NCBI GenBank assembly: GCA_001584585.1
Contig: LSYV01000020.1
Location: 1,333,342 to 1,390,559, forward strand
Reading direction: 5' to 3'
Origin: Gonium pectorale
Lineage: Eukaryota; Chlorophyta; Chlorophyceae; Chlamydomonadales; Volvocaceae
Length of the DNA: 57,218 nucleotides
The notes under the pieces are model-generated. The model was not told where the DNA came from, searched no databases, and saw nothing but the letters and a program-made list of their open reading frames with translations. Below, in pieces: positions 47,493-57,218 of this stretch. A program made the translations under genes and the position numbers. Position 1 is the first letter of the stretch; every line of letters begins with the position of its first letter.

Positions 47493-50400
47493 CCGCCCGT
47501 CTACGGTGCGATTACCACGCACGCGGCCCCACAGAAGCTGTTCAACAGTATTGAGACAGTTCAGTATTTTACGTCGTTGAGTATACTGGGCCGCGCCAGC
47601 CTCAGCGCTCCTTGTCTTGATGGCTACCGGGTATGTCAAGCTCTATTTGCCCTTGAAAATGACACGAGTAAACACCAGTTGTATTCTTGTGTATGTTGCG
47701 TCTAAACCACAGTCAATGTGGGGCGGGTAAGGATACTGGCCTGCTTGTGCGAGCGCAGCCAGTAAGAAGCCTATGCACTTGGCCTCTTTCGCCGCCTATT
47801 TGGCCTTTGATGCCTTAGTTGATGGTGTGCCCGCGTAGAAGCCGTGACTTCAACTACCACAGCTCGTAAACGGCGGGCGGGCGGATACGCAGGTTCTGAT
47901 GATCAAGCTGGGGACTAATGGATGATCGAGTGAGTTCGAATGCTTGTGGCTAAGCCTGATTCAGGCTTAAAGGCTGGACTCTAGTCGCGGCCCGTGCTGA
48001 GGCTTGTGAGGCAGATGCAAGTGAGCTTGCAGTGCCCTCAAATACATCCTCTATTACTGTCTTGCATCCACCTGCAGCGGCCGGCCGGGAGCTACCGGTA
48101 CTGACCGGCACATATATATTTCATGCCGACGTCGCCGAAAATCATCATTCCAAAAGCACATGGGCGAGAGCTGGTGGTGCATTCCATCGCGCCATGTTGG
48201 GTTGATTGCCCTCAGGGCACGAAGGATCGATGAACGGATGGCGCGCCCGGGCAGTCCGCACCAGCAGGACGACCCACACTTCATGCCGATGTTATTTCTG
48301 ACTTTCTGTCTATGGGTCTGTGTAGCATCGAGCGTAGTGTCGGTTACAGTCGTTAGGCCGTTGCAGCAACGGACAGGGAGCGGAACCGTCAGTCCGTCAC
48401 AAACTCACAATAACCTGGTAGTTGCTCCACCTAAATGTCAAGAATTGATTGGATACTTTGATACGGCTAGTCTTCGTAGGATAACCCTGGGGAACGAACA
48501 GACGCTCCGGCTTGGACCATGATGCTTCAACAAACAATTCATTCATGAAACAAGCCATGGCCGTGTTCATTGACCCATATAATTTTGCCAAGGGCGCCAA
48601 ACTAGAGACCGCATGCCCTACCCCATACGCGCGCCCTCAATACCCGTGGAACGAACACCGGAAATCCAGTTCCATCGCGATCTCACATAATGCGGATGCA
48701 TCCGTTTCGCGCTCCGGCGTGATTGTCGACAGGCCCGTGCTGGCATGGCTCCAGGAAAACTACGCTAGGGTGCTCTTGCCGCAGCATTCCAAGGGGTCTG
48801 GCATACCCGGAGCCACCGTCCCAAGGTCCCCTCGCGTGGAGGGCCCAGCTGCGCAGAGGCCCAGCAAGGTGCGGCTGCCCGCCAAATGGATTGACAATGC
48901 AAGCGAAGTGAAGGAACAAACCGCCGAGCCAAATGTGTGTCGTTGACGCGCAACAACCGCGTATGAGCGCCCCTTCTCACACGCAAACCCTCCACGGCCG
49001 AATCCGGCACTTCTTCTCTGTATCCATCCTCACTCCAGCGTTGCATACCTCAGGGTTCCATCGCTGGCTCCTGGGCCCGTCGGCGTTGAATCTCGGCGCC
49101 CCACACGCCCGCCTTGCCGCCCCACACGACCGCAAACAAAACGCGCAGGTCGGCCGTGTGTCGGTGGCCCGCTGGCCACAGGCGCTGCAGGCCCAGCTGG
49201 CCGCGCGTCCGCAGGCTACGGTCCGCTTCCAGACCGGCATCAGCGGCATGCTGGACCCGCACAGCCACGAGGCGCATGTGGACAACCTACTTGAGGTGAG
49301 GGCGGCGCTGGCGACGACGGTGGGGACTCATCGGGGTTCCTGGCGGGGCTCTGAAGGTGGCTCGCGCGTCACCATGGGGATGCCAGAGGGCGGAGAGCGT
49401 TGCCGATGCCCCCCTCCTGGGATCCATGTCCTCTAGGCTTCGGCCACAGGATGGCATGCTGGTACAAGTACGCCACGGGCTCAGGCGCAAGGAGACGTGC
49501 AAGACTCGTGGGTATTGATTGGCTGAGAGGGCACGGTTTCGAGCGGTGACGTCCGTGTGCGCACAAACAAACACTACCGCGCGCCCCTCATGCCCCCTCT
49601 TTCCCTTGCAGGACCAGTACAACCACATGGAGCAAAGCTACGAAACGCACCGATGGGTAAGCCTCAGCGGACACATGCAGCCCGACAGAATTCGTTTCAC
49701 GGCCAGTGCGAAACGGAAAAAAAGTGCGTAGTACCGCATTCCGCCTGCAGCAACGCCTGCATGCGCCGGCGCATACCGGTTCGGCGCACACTGCCCTCCC
49801 TCCCATCGCTCTGTCGCTCATTTCGGCCGACCGTTTTCTGGCCTGTCAGCCCCACGGATTCATTCCTGATCTGAAGCGCCCCCTCAAGACCCCGGCTGAC
49901 CGTTTTCCCCTCCATTCCACGGTGTTCCTCGTCGCTCCCGATGTCCCCTCCTGCACCGCAACCCACGGCAGCGCGGTGCCTCGCGGTCATCCGTCTTCCG
50001 GCGCGTCCAAGCCACAACAGCGGAGCTGGTATGTGCGGGAAAGAGCGGGATGGGGCGGATGCTGGCCGGAAACTTGTCATGTGAGCTGGGACTCAGAGGA
50101 TGTACCCACACTTTACCTCTCACAAAGCCCATGAGACGCTCTAGCCTGCCCGCGCCGTGAAACGGCTTTGATCCGACACGCCCTGCGAGGAAGCGCACGC
50201 CCATCCATCTCACCAATGGCCCAGCGCTGTCAAGCCAGCCTCCTTCCCTAGCAGTGCGCTCATGCTGTTCCCTCCTCCTCCTCCTCCTCTACACTGGGCT
50301 CCACGCACAGGCATCCGACGCCCACCGGCAGCGCCCGCGCCGCAAGACCTCCCGTCCCAAGGAGCCGCCCGCTTGGATGCGCCTCAGCGGTGAGGGCGGC

Positions 50401-53400
50401 TACACCTCGGCCTTCAACAGCATGCGGTCGCAGCGCGCAGCAGACCAGGCCCAGCGCGGCGCCTCGCAGCGCCAGCCGGCGCCACCCTTCCGGCCGCTGA
50501 CCCCGTCGCCGTACGAGCGCAGCACGTCAACTCACGGCCGCACGACGCCCACGCCGCCACGGCGCGCGGTCTCAGCCGGCTCCGGAGCCGCCGCCGCTCG
50601 TCAGGCGCGTGCGGCCGGGCGGAAGTCGCCAGCGCGGTCCGACCGGGAGGTTCCGCGCCCCGGCGCGGCGCGCAGGCGCGGCGCCAGCCCCGGCCCTGCC
50701 ACAACCCCTGGCGGCGCCCGCGATCGCGATCGCACCGGCGCCGGAGCGGCAGCCTCAGGCGCCACCACCACGCTGCACAGCCAGCAATTGCACCTGGCGC
50801 AGACCCACACGCTGCGCCCGGCGCATGCGCAGCGCCCGTCCAGCCTGCAGCGGGACCCGCCGCGGGGCTCCACGGTGGACCACGTCGGCAGTAGCCGCGA
50901 GGGCCAGAGCCCACCCTCGGCTCCGCCGTCGCCCCGCGCTCATCCCCCGCCGGACCCCGCAATGCCCGCCGCACCCAACGGTGAGGCGAAGGGGCGGGCG
51001 CTGCCGCCTTGCTTTGACCTGAATGCCTGGCGCCAGGCCGTACTCGGTCGCGACCCAGGCGCCACCTACCACCTAGCTGACGGAGGCGGCAGCGGCAGCA
51101 ACGGCAGCGCTGGAGGCGGTGGCACCGGCCGCGCTCGCGCCGGTGATGCGTCGGAGGCCCCTCCTGGCATGCTGGTTCTGGGGGCGCATACCGGCACGGC
51201 ATCGCAGCCGCGGGCCGGGCTCGAGAAGATGAAGCGGCGCTCCGTGGCGCTGCTCCGCCGCTCGCGGGAGCTACTGCTGCAGACGGTCTTGAGTGTCGGG
51301 GGTGCCGAGTGCGGCGATGGCGGCTGTGGCGATGGCGGCTGTGGCGGTGGCGGCTGTGGCGGTGGCGGCAGCGGAAGAGTGCCCGAGCGGACCGCAACCG
51401 GCCCAGACCCCGAGCGGGCGGCGCGCTTCCCTCACCGGGGCCACGGCGGCGGAGATGGCGCTGCCTCACCGGGAGTAGGTAGCCTCCGCGGGTACGGAGA
51501 CGGAGGCAAGGTGGACCAGCGCCTGTCGGGCATGGGCGGCGTTTCGAGCGCCGGTACCGCAAGCGCCGGTCAAGCGAGCCTTGGCACAAGCGGGGCCGTA
51601 ACGCAGGGAGGCGCGGCCGCGGCCCTGGGGATCATCCCAGCGGACTGGTGGCTAGAGGGGCCGCCGCTGGAGGCCCTCCGTTCCGACTTCCCCGCCTGGG
51701 TGTCCGCCATCCGGGGCATGATGGGCGACCTCAACGACGCCATGGCACAGGTGGGGGCGCGCGAGTGGGAGGGAAATGTCACCAGGAGGGTGCGCCCACC
51801 TGATGACGTGTCTTCCCGCGGCCTCACGATCCTGTTGGACTATGACATGCCAAGTTGAGCGCGGCCCCAGAGAGTGAGGGAAGGTGGCAGTCGCGGCACC
51901 GCGCGGACGGATGCCGTCGGCATTTTGTATCTTTTCGGTTGGCTGTTGACGGTCTCTGTCTACAAAACAGCTTGACGATGGGTTCGTACCCGGCGGCTTG
52001 AGGGCGGGGCAGCGTGGTCCAAGGGTACGGTGGGGCAGGTGGGGAAGGACGCCCCTGAGTGTTCACTGTTGCGAAGGCACTCTTGAGGTACTCTTGAGAT
52101 ACCGATCTGATCCTAGACATGATTTACTCCATGACGGGATCCGTGCCGGCTTGCAGCGTAAGCGAGGCGGAGGCGATAACTCAGATACACAATACGGCGG
52201 GGATGCCACGACCCGTATACACCCGATGGGCGCTTACGTACTCAAACAACTGCCCTCCCTCTACCGCAGATCCGCTGCCGCCTGGCAAGCTTCCGGGGCG
52301 GTCTGGACGATGGAGCCCCCGCCGCTGCCTCCGAGGTCTCCCCGCGCCCCAGTGGCCCGCCGGACGCGTCCGCGCGCGCCTCCCTCATGGCCCAGCAGGC
52401 CGCCCTCGCCCGCCAGCGCAAGTCCCTGGCGGTCTGCCTGCGGCGCATGACGGCCATCATGGCTGCGAGCGACCGAATGTCCCCCTTCGACGGCGACGAT
52501 GAGGACGAGGAGCAAGATGGGGAGGAGGTTGGGGAGGAGGGCGGCGCTGGCGGCGGCGGCGGGTGGATGTCCGGGGCGGCGCGGAGCATTGCCACGGCGG
52601 CGAGCCCGCGGGCAGCCCGGTGACTGGCAGGGTGGGCAGTCCGGTGACTGGCAGGGTGGGCAGTCCGGTTACTGGCAGGGTGGGCAGCACGCCTTCCTTC
52701 TCCTTCGCCGTCACGGGAGCCCTGGGGACCGGCCGCACGGCCCCGTCGAGCCCTGCCGCCCCCACCCTCCGCCTCACCGGCCGGCTTGCCTCCAATGCAT
52801 CCAACGCCTCCGGCCTCTTCCCCATAGACCCAGCCGCTGCCGCTGCCGCTGTCGCCGACGACCTACCGCCGTTCGGCGGCCTTCACGGCGGTCAGCACAG
52901 CGTCCATTCAAGTCCCGGCCATGGCGGCGGCACCCGCCTCCGCAGCGCCCATGCCAGCGGCGACGCCAATCTCCTCGCCCGCTTCGACCCAGCCGGCGTC
53001 ACTCGCCAGCTGCTCCGTTACCACCCCGCCATCGACAAGCAACTTTCCGGGGCGGCTTCGAACGGTCGGTCAGCCGCTAGCGACAGCGGTGGCGTGTCGG
53101 GCCGGTGGTCCGGCAGCGTCAGGGCCGGGTCGGCGACTTCAAGGGCGGGGTCGGTGTCGGGCTCCGGATCTGCCTGGGTCTCAGACTCGGTCTCACTGTG
53201 CCGCAAGAGCTCCAAGGTCAGCGCCAGCGCCAGCGAGGGGCCGCGGGAGCGGGAGCGGGGGCGGGAGGGCTGGTCGGAGAGGAGCTTGCCCGGTCGGCCG
53301 GGCACAGCACCCGGAATGCCGCCCAGGCCACCACGCAGTGGCGCTCCGCAGCGCCGCGTGCAGCCGAGCAGCGGCAACAGCGGCAGCGGCGGCCTCGGGG

Positions 53401-54080
53401 GTAGCAGCTCCCCGCGCATCCTCGCGGTCTACGGTCCCGAGGCAGAGCTGTCCGTGGGGACCTGCATACAAGTCCGCGGGCCCACGGGTCCGGCTTCGGA
53501 CGGAGGGCTGGCCCCAAGAACCTCCTCGCTCGTCCCCAGCGCTGCCCGAGACGGCGACTCCCGGCCCGGGTCCGCTCTACCCACACCGAGCCACCACGAG
53601 AATATCTCGTTGCGCACCGTGGCTGGTAAGGGCAAGGTCAGCGGCTCTGGGGCAAGCGGCGTGGACTTGCAGGAAGCAGCGCCGGCCGGGGGTCGGCTGC
53701 TGTCCGCCCCAGCGGCTGCCTCCTGGGGCTTCGACGGCGGGGCGCCGATGGCAGCCGCGGGGCCAGCGCTGCTGATCCGTACGCTGGAGGGCGCACAGCG
53801 GCGGCGCGAGCGGTCGGCGCCGGAGGCGGTGCTGTTGCCACTGCAGCCGGCCCCGGCGCCGACGCCGCTGCATTCTCCGCGGGGTGAGCCAATTGAGCAG
53901 GTGAAGGCGCAGCCGCAGCCGTTGCTGCCGCCCCTTGCGCCGCCGAGCCCCAGGGGAAGTGCAGCGCCAGGGGCGGGAGAGGCGCCTCGACGCACCATTA
54001 CTGGTACTGGCGCCGCCAGCAACGACGGCAGGGTGTCCGCAGCTGGCCGAAAGAGCGGCATCAGAAGCGGTGAGCCCTGA
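47493..54080 (+). CDS. large low-complexity protein, family not recognised (5' end incomplete)
   Basis: Exons placed by phase: 47493-47630, 49149-49295, 49612-49656, 50311-51750, 52270-52619, 52688-54080. They give 1170 residues from the first resolved exon; the true start is not found. The N-terminal exons look folded (PPVYGAITTHAAPQKLFNSI, QYFTSLSILGRASL, DQYNHMEQSYETHRW). Then comes an Arg/Pro/Ala-rich region, a Cys-Gly minisatellite, a conserved-looking patch (WWLEGPPLEALRSDFPAWVS, LNDAMAQIRCRLASFRGGL), a basic/acidic helix (LARQRKSLAVCLRRMTAIM, then DGDDEDEEQDGEE) and a Ser/Gly/Pro-rich tail. The 47631-49148 intron (1518 bases) is much longer than the others. I do not recognise the protein; alternatives are two adjacent genes, or extra exons within the long intron. 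Confidence 0.65.
51310..51369 (+). repeat. four 15-base units encoding CG[DG]GG
   Basis: Four tandem in-frame units read Cys-Gly-(Asp or Gly)-Gly-Gly, giving evenly spaced cysteines in a protein otherwise almost free of them. It lies in the 50311-51750 exon of the unrecognised plus-strand gene. Confidence 0.85.
52620..52687 (+). repeat. 24-base minisatellite filling a 68-base intron
   Basis: Nearly three copies of a 24-base unit (CCGGTGACTGGCAGGGTGGG plus CAGT). Splicing from the first GTGACT to the last GGGCAG removes the array and joins exons 52270-52619 and 52688-54080 in frame. Read through, the upstream frame stops at once (TGA at 52621-52623). In another frame the array would read SPVTGRVG three times. 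Confidence 0.6.
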
Positions 54081-55883
54081 AACGCAGCTTTACATCGAGG
54101 CGGAGGAGCGGCCAGATGCGGTGCCAGGAGCGTGAGGGCTCAAGTGGCGCACTCCCGTACCTCCAAGGCAGCAGCCATGGGAGGACAAGTTGACCTAGAG
54201 GCGGCGGAGGCCTTGATGACGGCGAGAGCGCTCATTGCGTGAGCCGCGCCAGCCCGCTCGGAGACAGACACCATACATGGGAGTTACTGCCGCAGTCACC
54301 TGGCGCTGTCGCGAGCAGCTCCTCGCCACACCGTTCTGATGGGGGCGGCACCAGGTTGTCAGTTCCAGCCGCTCTAGCGCCTTGACAGCAATGGAGAGAG
54401 CGGGTGGCGGACCCATGGGTCACTCGTCCGTCTCCTAGCCTGGTTGCACGCTCGGATGGGTGCATCCTTGGGTGGACACCGTGACCGGGGGTTCTGATGA
54501 GATGCGTGAATTGTTGACGTAAATGGTACTTTATTTCATGCTTTCGGCGCAAAATCAAGATGTTTCGAGGTTACGGGTGACTACTGTCGTACCGTGTGCC
54601 GCCCATGGCTGAGCATGGTTGCATTACACAGCGCATGTGACAAATGGGAGGAACTGGGCGGAGAGATGAGCACTGGTTGATGGGTTGGGGCAGTGGGCCT
54701 GCGCACAGACGGATGCGCGCCCAAGCCCCATACGTGTGGTGCCGCGAAGCCATGCAAGGAGAGCGTTGCGGCAAGCGCAACCACACGTGTCAACGTCGCT
54801 TATCCAGCAGACTGCCTGACCATTGGCATTTCTGCGAGACTGTTGCGTGCGTACTCAGCGCCTTGTATTATACCAGTCTGCGAATGCCCCTGGGGCGGAA
54901 CTGTGAGTGCAGCTGGTACTGCAGGCGGTGCGGTCGCCGTAAGGGGATGGTGCATTCATCCTCGCCCGGGTTTTCCCCATTCAAAATGCGTTTGAGCACG
55001 ACTTGCAGAGTGCCGAAAGGAACATCATGCAGTGCCGTGAGTGCACGGCGCTGCTCTGGGTGTACTGCAACTTTGGCACAGTGAGACGGTTAGTGTGCGA
55101 AGAACACAGCAAAGTTGGGTAAACTCTACCTGTGTAAGCCCTCCGGGAGGGCGCTGGCCCATGGCGCTACCCGCCCCAAGACATGGTCACGCTGGTCGAC
55201 CCGGTGTACTGCAGGACGGCACCCGGGGCAGCACAGACCCGTCCGGCCAGAGAGTGGCGCCATCAGGGCAGACATCAAGGCATACGAGCCCAGCAATGGG
55301 CTCCGCAAGACAGGCCAGAGGAGCGCTGCAGGCGCCGCTTCAGAAGCTGCCTGCTCCGGCTACTTTGACGCCGTGGCCGCCGTGTCCATGACACCCACTC
55401 AGACCACCCGTGCCGTCCCTTCGCCGATCGATGGTACTGGCGCACAATTGCTGGACCGTTTTGTTGGCAGAGGCACGACGCGGACGCGGCCCTGCGGCCC
55501 TGAGCCTCCTCAAGTTGATGAAGTTTTCCTAACCCGGGTGAAAAACCGATTGCACACTGAACCCTCCTTGACGCCGTGGGGCCTCCCCCGGCGAAGGGCG
55601 ACGAGACACGAGTCCGTACGACCGCACTGTACGAACAGCACATGCCTTGCTGAGTAAAGTCTCTGTTCCTGTATAAAGATCCCTTCATTACGTTAGCATT
55701 CTCAGCCTGACTTGACCCTGATCGCGTTCCGTCCTGTCGCTGTGCACGGTGCTGCTGACCTTGGTAACGCGTTTAGTATCTATACGTACACTGAGTCGAC
55801 TCGATTCCACGATCGATATGTGAAAAGCAACCTGTCCGGATGTCTGTGCGCAATGCGCGGTGAGCTGTACCGGTATCAGCGCC
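54081..55883. other. intergenic interval upstream of CPSF2
   Basis: No supported gene. A 180-codon open frame at 55115-55657 lacks motifs and splice context. The right end must contain the CPSF2 leader and promoter; no clear TATA element is visible. Confidence 0.45.
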
Positions 55884-57218
55884 ATGGGGACTACAATCCG
55901 CTTCACGCCGCTATGCGGCGTAAGCGACGAGGAGCCGCTGTGCTACCTGCTGGAAATCGACAACTTCACCATCCTGTTGGACTGCGGCTGGGATGACAGC
56001 TTCACAGAGGAACTGCTCGACCCGATCAAAAGGCAGGCTGGGGGAGGCGGAGAGGGGGGAACACGCCTGGCCGCCGGCCTGGAGGCGCCGGGTGGGGTGG
56101 GGCGAAGTCCCACAGCCTGCACCCCCCAGCTCGTGGCATTCTCAGGCATTCCGCCAACATCCTCCGTACTTTGGCCGGGTGCGCGCTGTCTGCCGCGGCA
56201 TACCCAACCCCACCACACTCCTCCCGGGATCTTGGCGGGCCCCTCCGTTGTCTTGCGTGCCCAGTCAGTGAGAGTGCTCCAGTCTCCTCGATTCCCCATC
56301 CTAAGCCACCTACGCCCGCCCGCCTGCCCGCTCCCCGCCCCGCCCGCTCGCCTGCCGGCCCCTCCCCCCCCCCCGCAGCGTGCTCCCCCGCGTGGACGCC
56401 GTGCTGCTGTCGCATCCCGACCTGCCTCACCTGGGGGCGCTGCCCGCGCTGGTGGGCAGGTGCGGCCTGCGGGCGCCCGTTTTCTCCACCAAGCCGGTGC
56501 GGCGGATGGGCGAGATGGCGGCCTTCGAGGCGTGCCTGGCGCACCAGGTGGGGCCGGGCGGGGCCGCGCGCACCATGGTTGACATGGGTGGGGCACAAAC
56601 GATGGCGGTTTGGAACGACCCGGCAGAGCTAGCGATGGGGTGGGAGGGGCCGGGGGCAGCGCGTGCGTTTGGCGACCGTGAGTGGGTGTTTGGGCTGTTG
56701 TTTGGGGGTCACCCGCGCTGGGCGGGCGGGCCTGCCGTGCTGTGTTTGATGCCGGCCGAATGCCATCACCCTGCACGAACACTCTGCTGGACCACTCCTC
56801 GACACCAACCGCCGCCGCTCGCGCCCTGACGTACTCCTGGATATGCTGCCGTACAGGCCATAAGCGACTTCACGTCGTACAGCCTGGATGACGTGGACGC
56901 CGCATTTCGGCTGAACAGCCGCTGGACGGAGCTTCGCTTCGCGCAGCGGCACGTGCTGGTGCAGCCGGCGGCGGGGGCGGCGGCGGGCAGTGGCACCGCC
57001 GCCGCCGGGTCCGCGGTGCCCGGCGGCGGGATCGCCATCACGCCGCACCCCGCGGGGCGGCTGCCTGGCGGCGCTGTGTGGCGCATCTCGCTGGGCTGCG
57101 GCGAGGAGGTGGTGTACGCGGTCGACTACAACCACCGGAAGGAGAGGTGGGGGGGACGGCGGGGTTGGCCGGGTTTAGTCGAGCAGGGTGCACGAGGGGT
57201 CGCAGCGGCCGGAGCATG
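55884..57218 (+). CDS. CPSF2: cleavage and polyadenylation specificity factor subunit 2 (CPSF100), 5' part
   Basis: CPSF2 is the inactive metallo-beta-lactamase partner of the CPSF73 endonuclease in pre-mRNA 3'-end cleavage. Three exons are in the window (55884-56032, 56379-56547, 56857-57146; 202 residues), and the gene runs off the end. The start [20 protein letters not shown] and [10 protein letters not shown] match the family N-terminus. [20 protein letters not shown] carries the lactamase-like motif, with HPDLPHLG replacing the catalytic HxHxDH as expected for this subunit. [21 protein letters not shown] and [14 protein letters not shown] follow in the family order. The first intron fits only with a GC donor (AAAAG then GCAGGC at 56033). 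The Ala/Gly run near 56957-57030 is an insertion relative to animal CPSF2. Confidence 0.93.

Noticed and set aside
50254..50310. A perfect-looking signal peptide (MRSCCSLLLLLLYTGLHAQA) at the head of a 534-codon frame
   Set aside because: The leucine run is a polypyrimidine tract (CTCCTC repeats) ending in a CAG acceptor at 50310. The exon starting at 50311 joins the upstream exon 49612-49656 in phase 0.

Overview
The window is nuclear DNA from a volvocine/chlamydomonad green alga. The evidence is high GC, intron-rich genes with GTGAGN/GTGGGN donors and short introns, a plastid-targeted PsaF very close to the family as known from Chlamydomonas, a TGTAA polyadenylation signal, and a secreted hydroxyproline-rich (SPP-repeat) glycoprotein of the kind found in the walls and matrices of these algae. 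Two runs of N (10720-11357 and 35072-35433) are assembly gaps. Species cannot be named from the sequence alone. Gene models were built by hand from splice signals, phase and homology recalled from known families; no search was run.

Layout from left to right: (1) 1226-8738, minus strand: AP-2 clathrin adaptor alpha subunit, 19 exons, with a long Pro/Ala-rich hinge. (2) 8739-12802: gene-poor, repeat-bearing and gapped. (3) 12803-13787, plus: psaF, photosystem I subunit III, five exons. (4) 15326-23508, plus: a 2010-residue, mostly low-complexity protein with one IQ (calmodulin-binding) motif; family not recognised. (5) 25634-26844, minus: an ARF-family small GTPase of the ARFB type. (6) 27352-32547, plus: a 1566-residue protein with an N-terminal coiled coil and a long disordered tail; not recognised. 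(7) 32548-39140: repeats, a gap and a possible mobile-element fragment. (8) 39141-47262, minus: a secreted protein in which one domain of about 150-200 residues occurs three times, separated by SPP-type linkers. (9) 47493-54080, plus: a large low-complexity protein, divergent from (8); not recognised. (10) 55884 to the window end, plus: the first exons of CPSF2 (CPSF100), the mRNA 3'-end processing factor.

The genes do not form a pathway or operon. They are independent eukaryotic genes covering endocytic trafficking (AP-2 alpha, ARF), photosynthesis (PsaF), RNA 3'-end processing (CPSF2), extracellular matrix (triplicated-domain glycoprotein) and three large unrecognised proteins. Two pairs are divergent: ARFB with the coiled-coil gene, and the glycoprotein with the 47.5-54 kb gene. 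The most unusual item is the glycoprotein with three copies of one domain strung on polyproline linkers. A dispersed repeat family lies at both edges of the first gap and abuts the right edge of the second, which probably explains at least part of the assembly failure.
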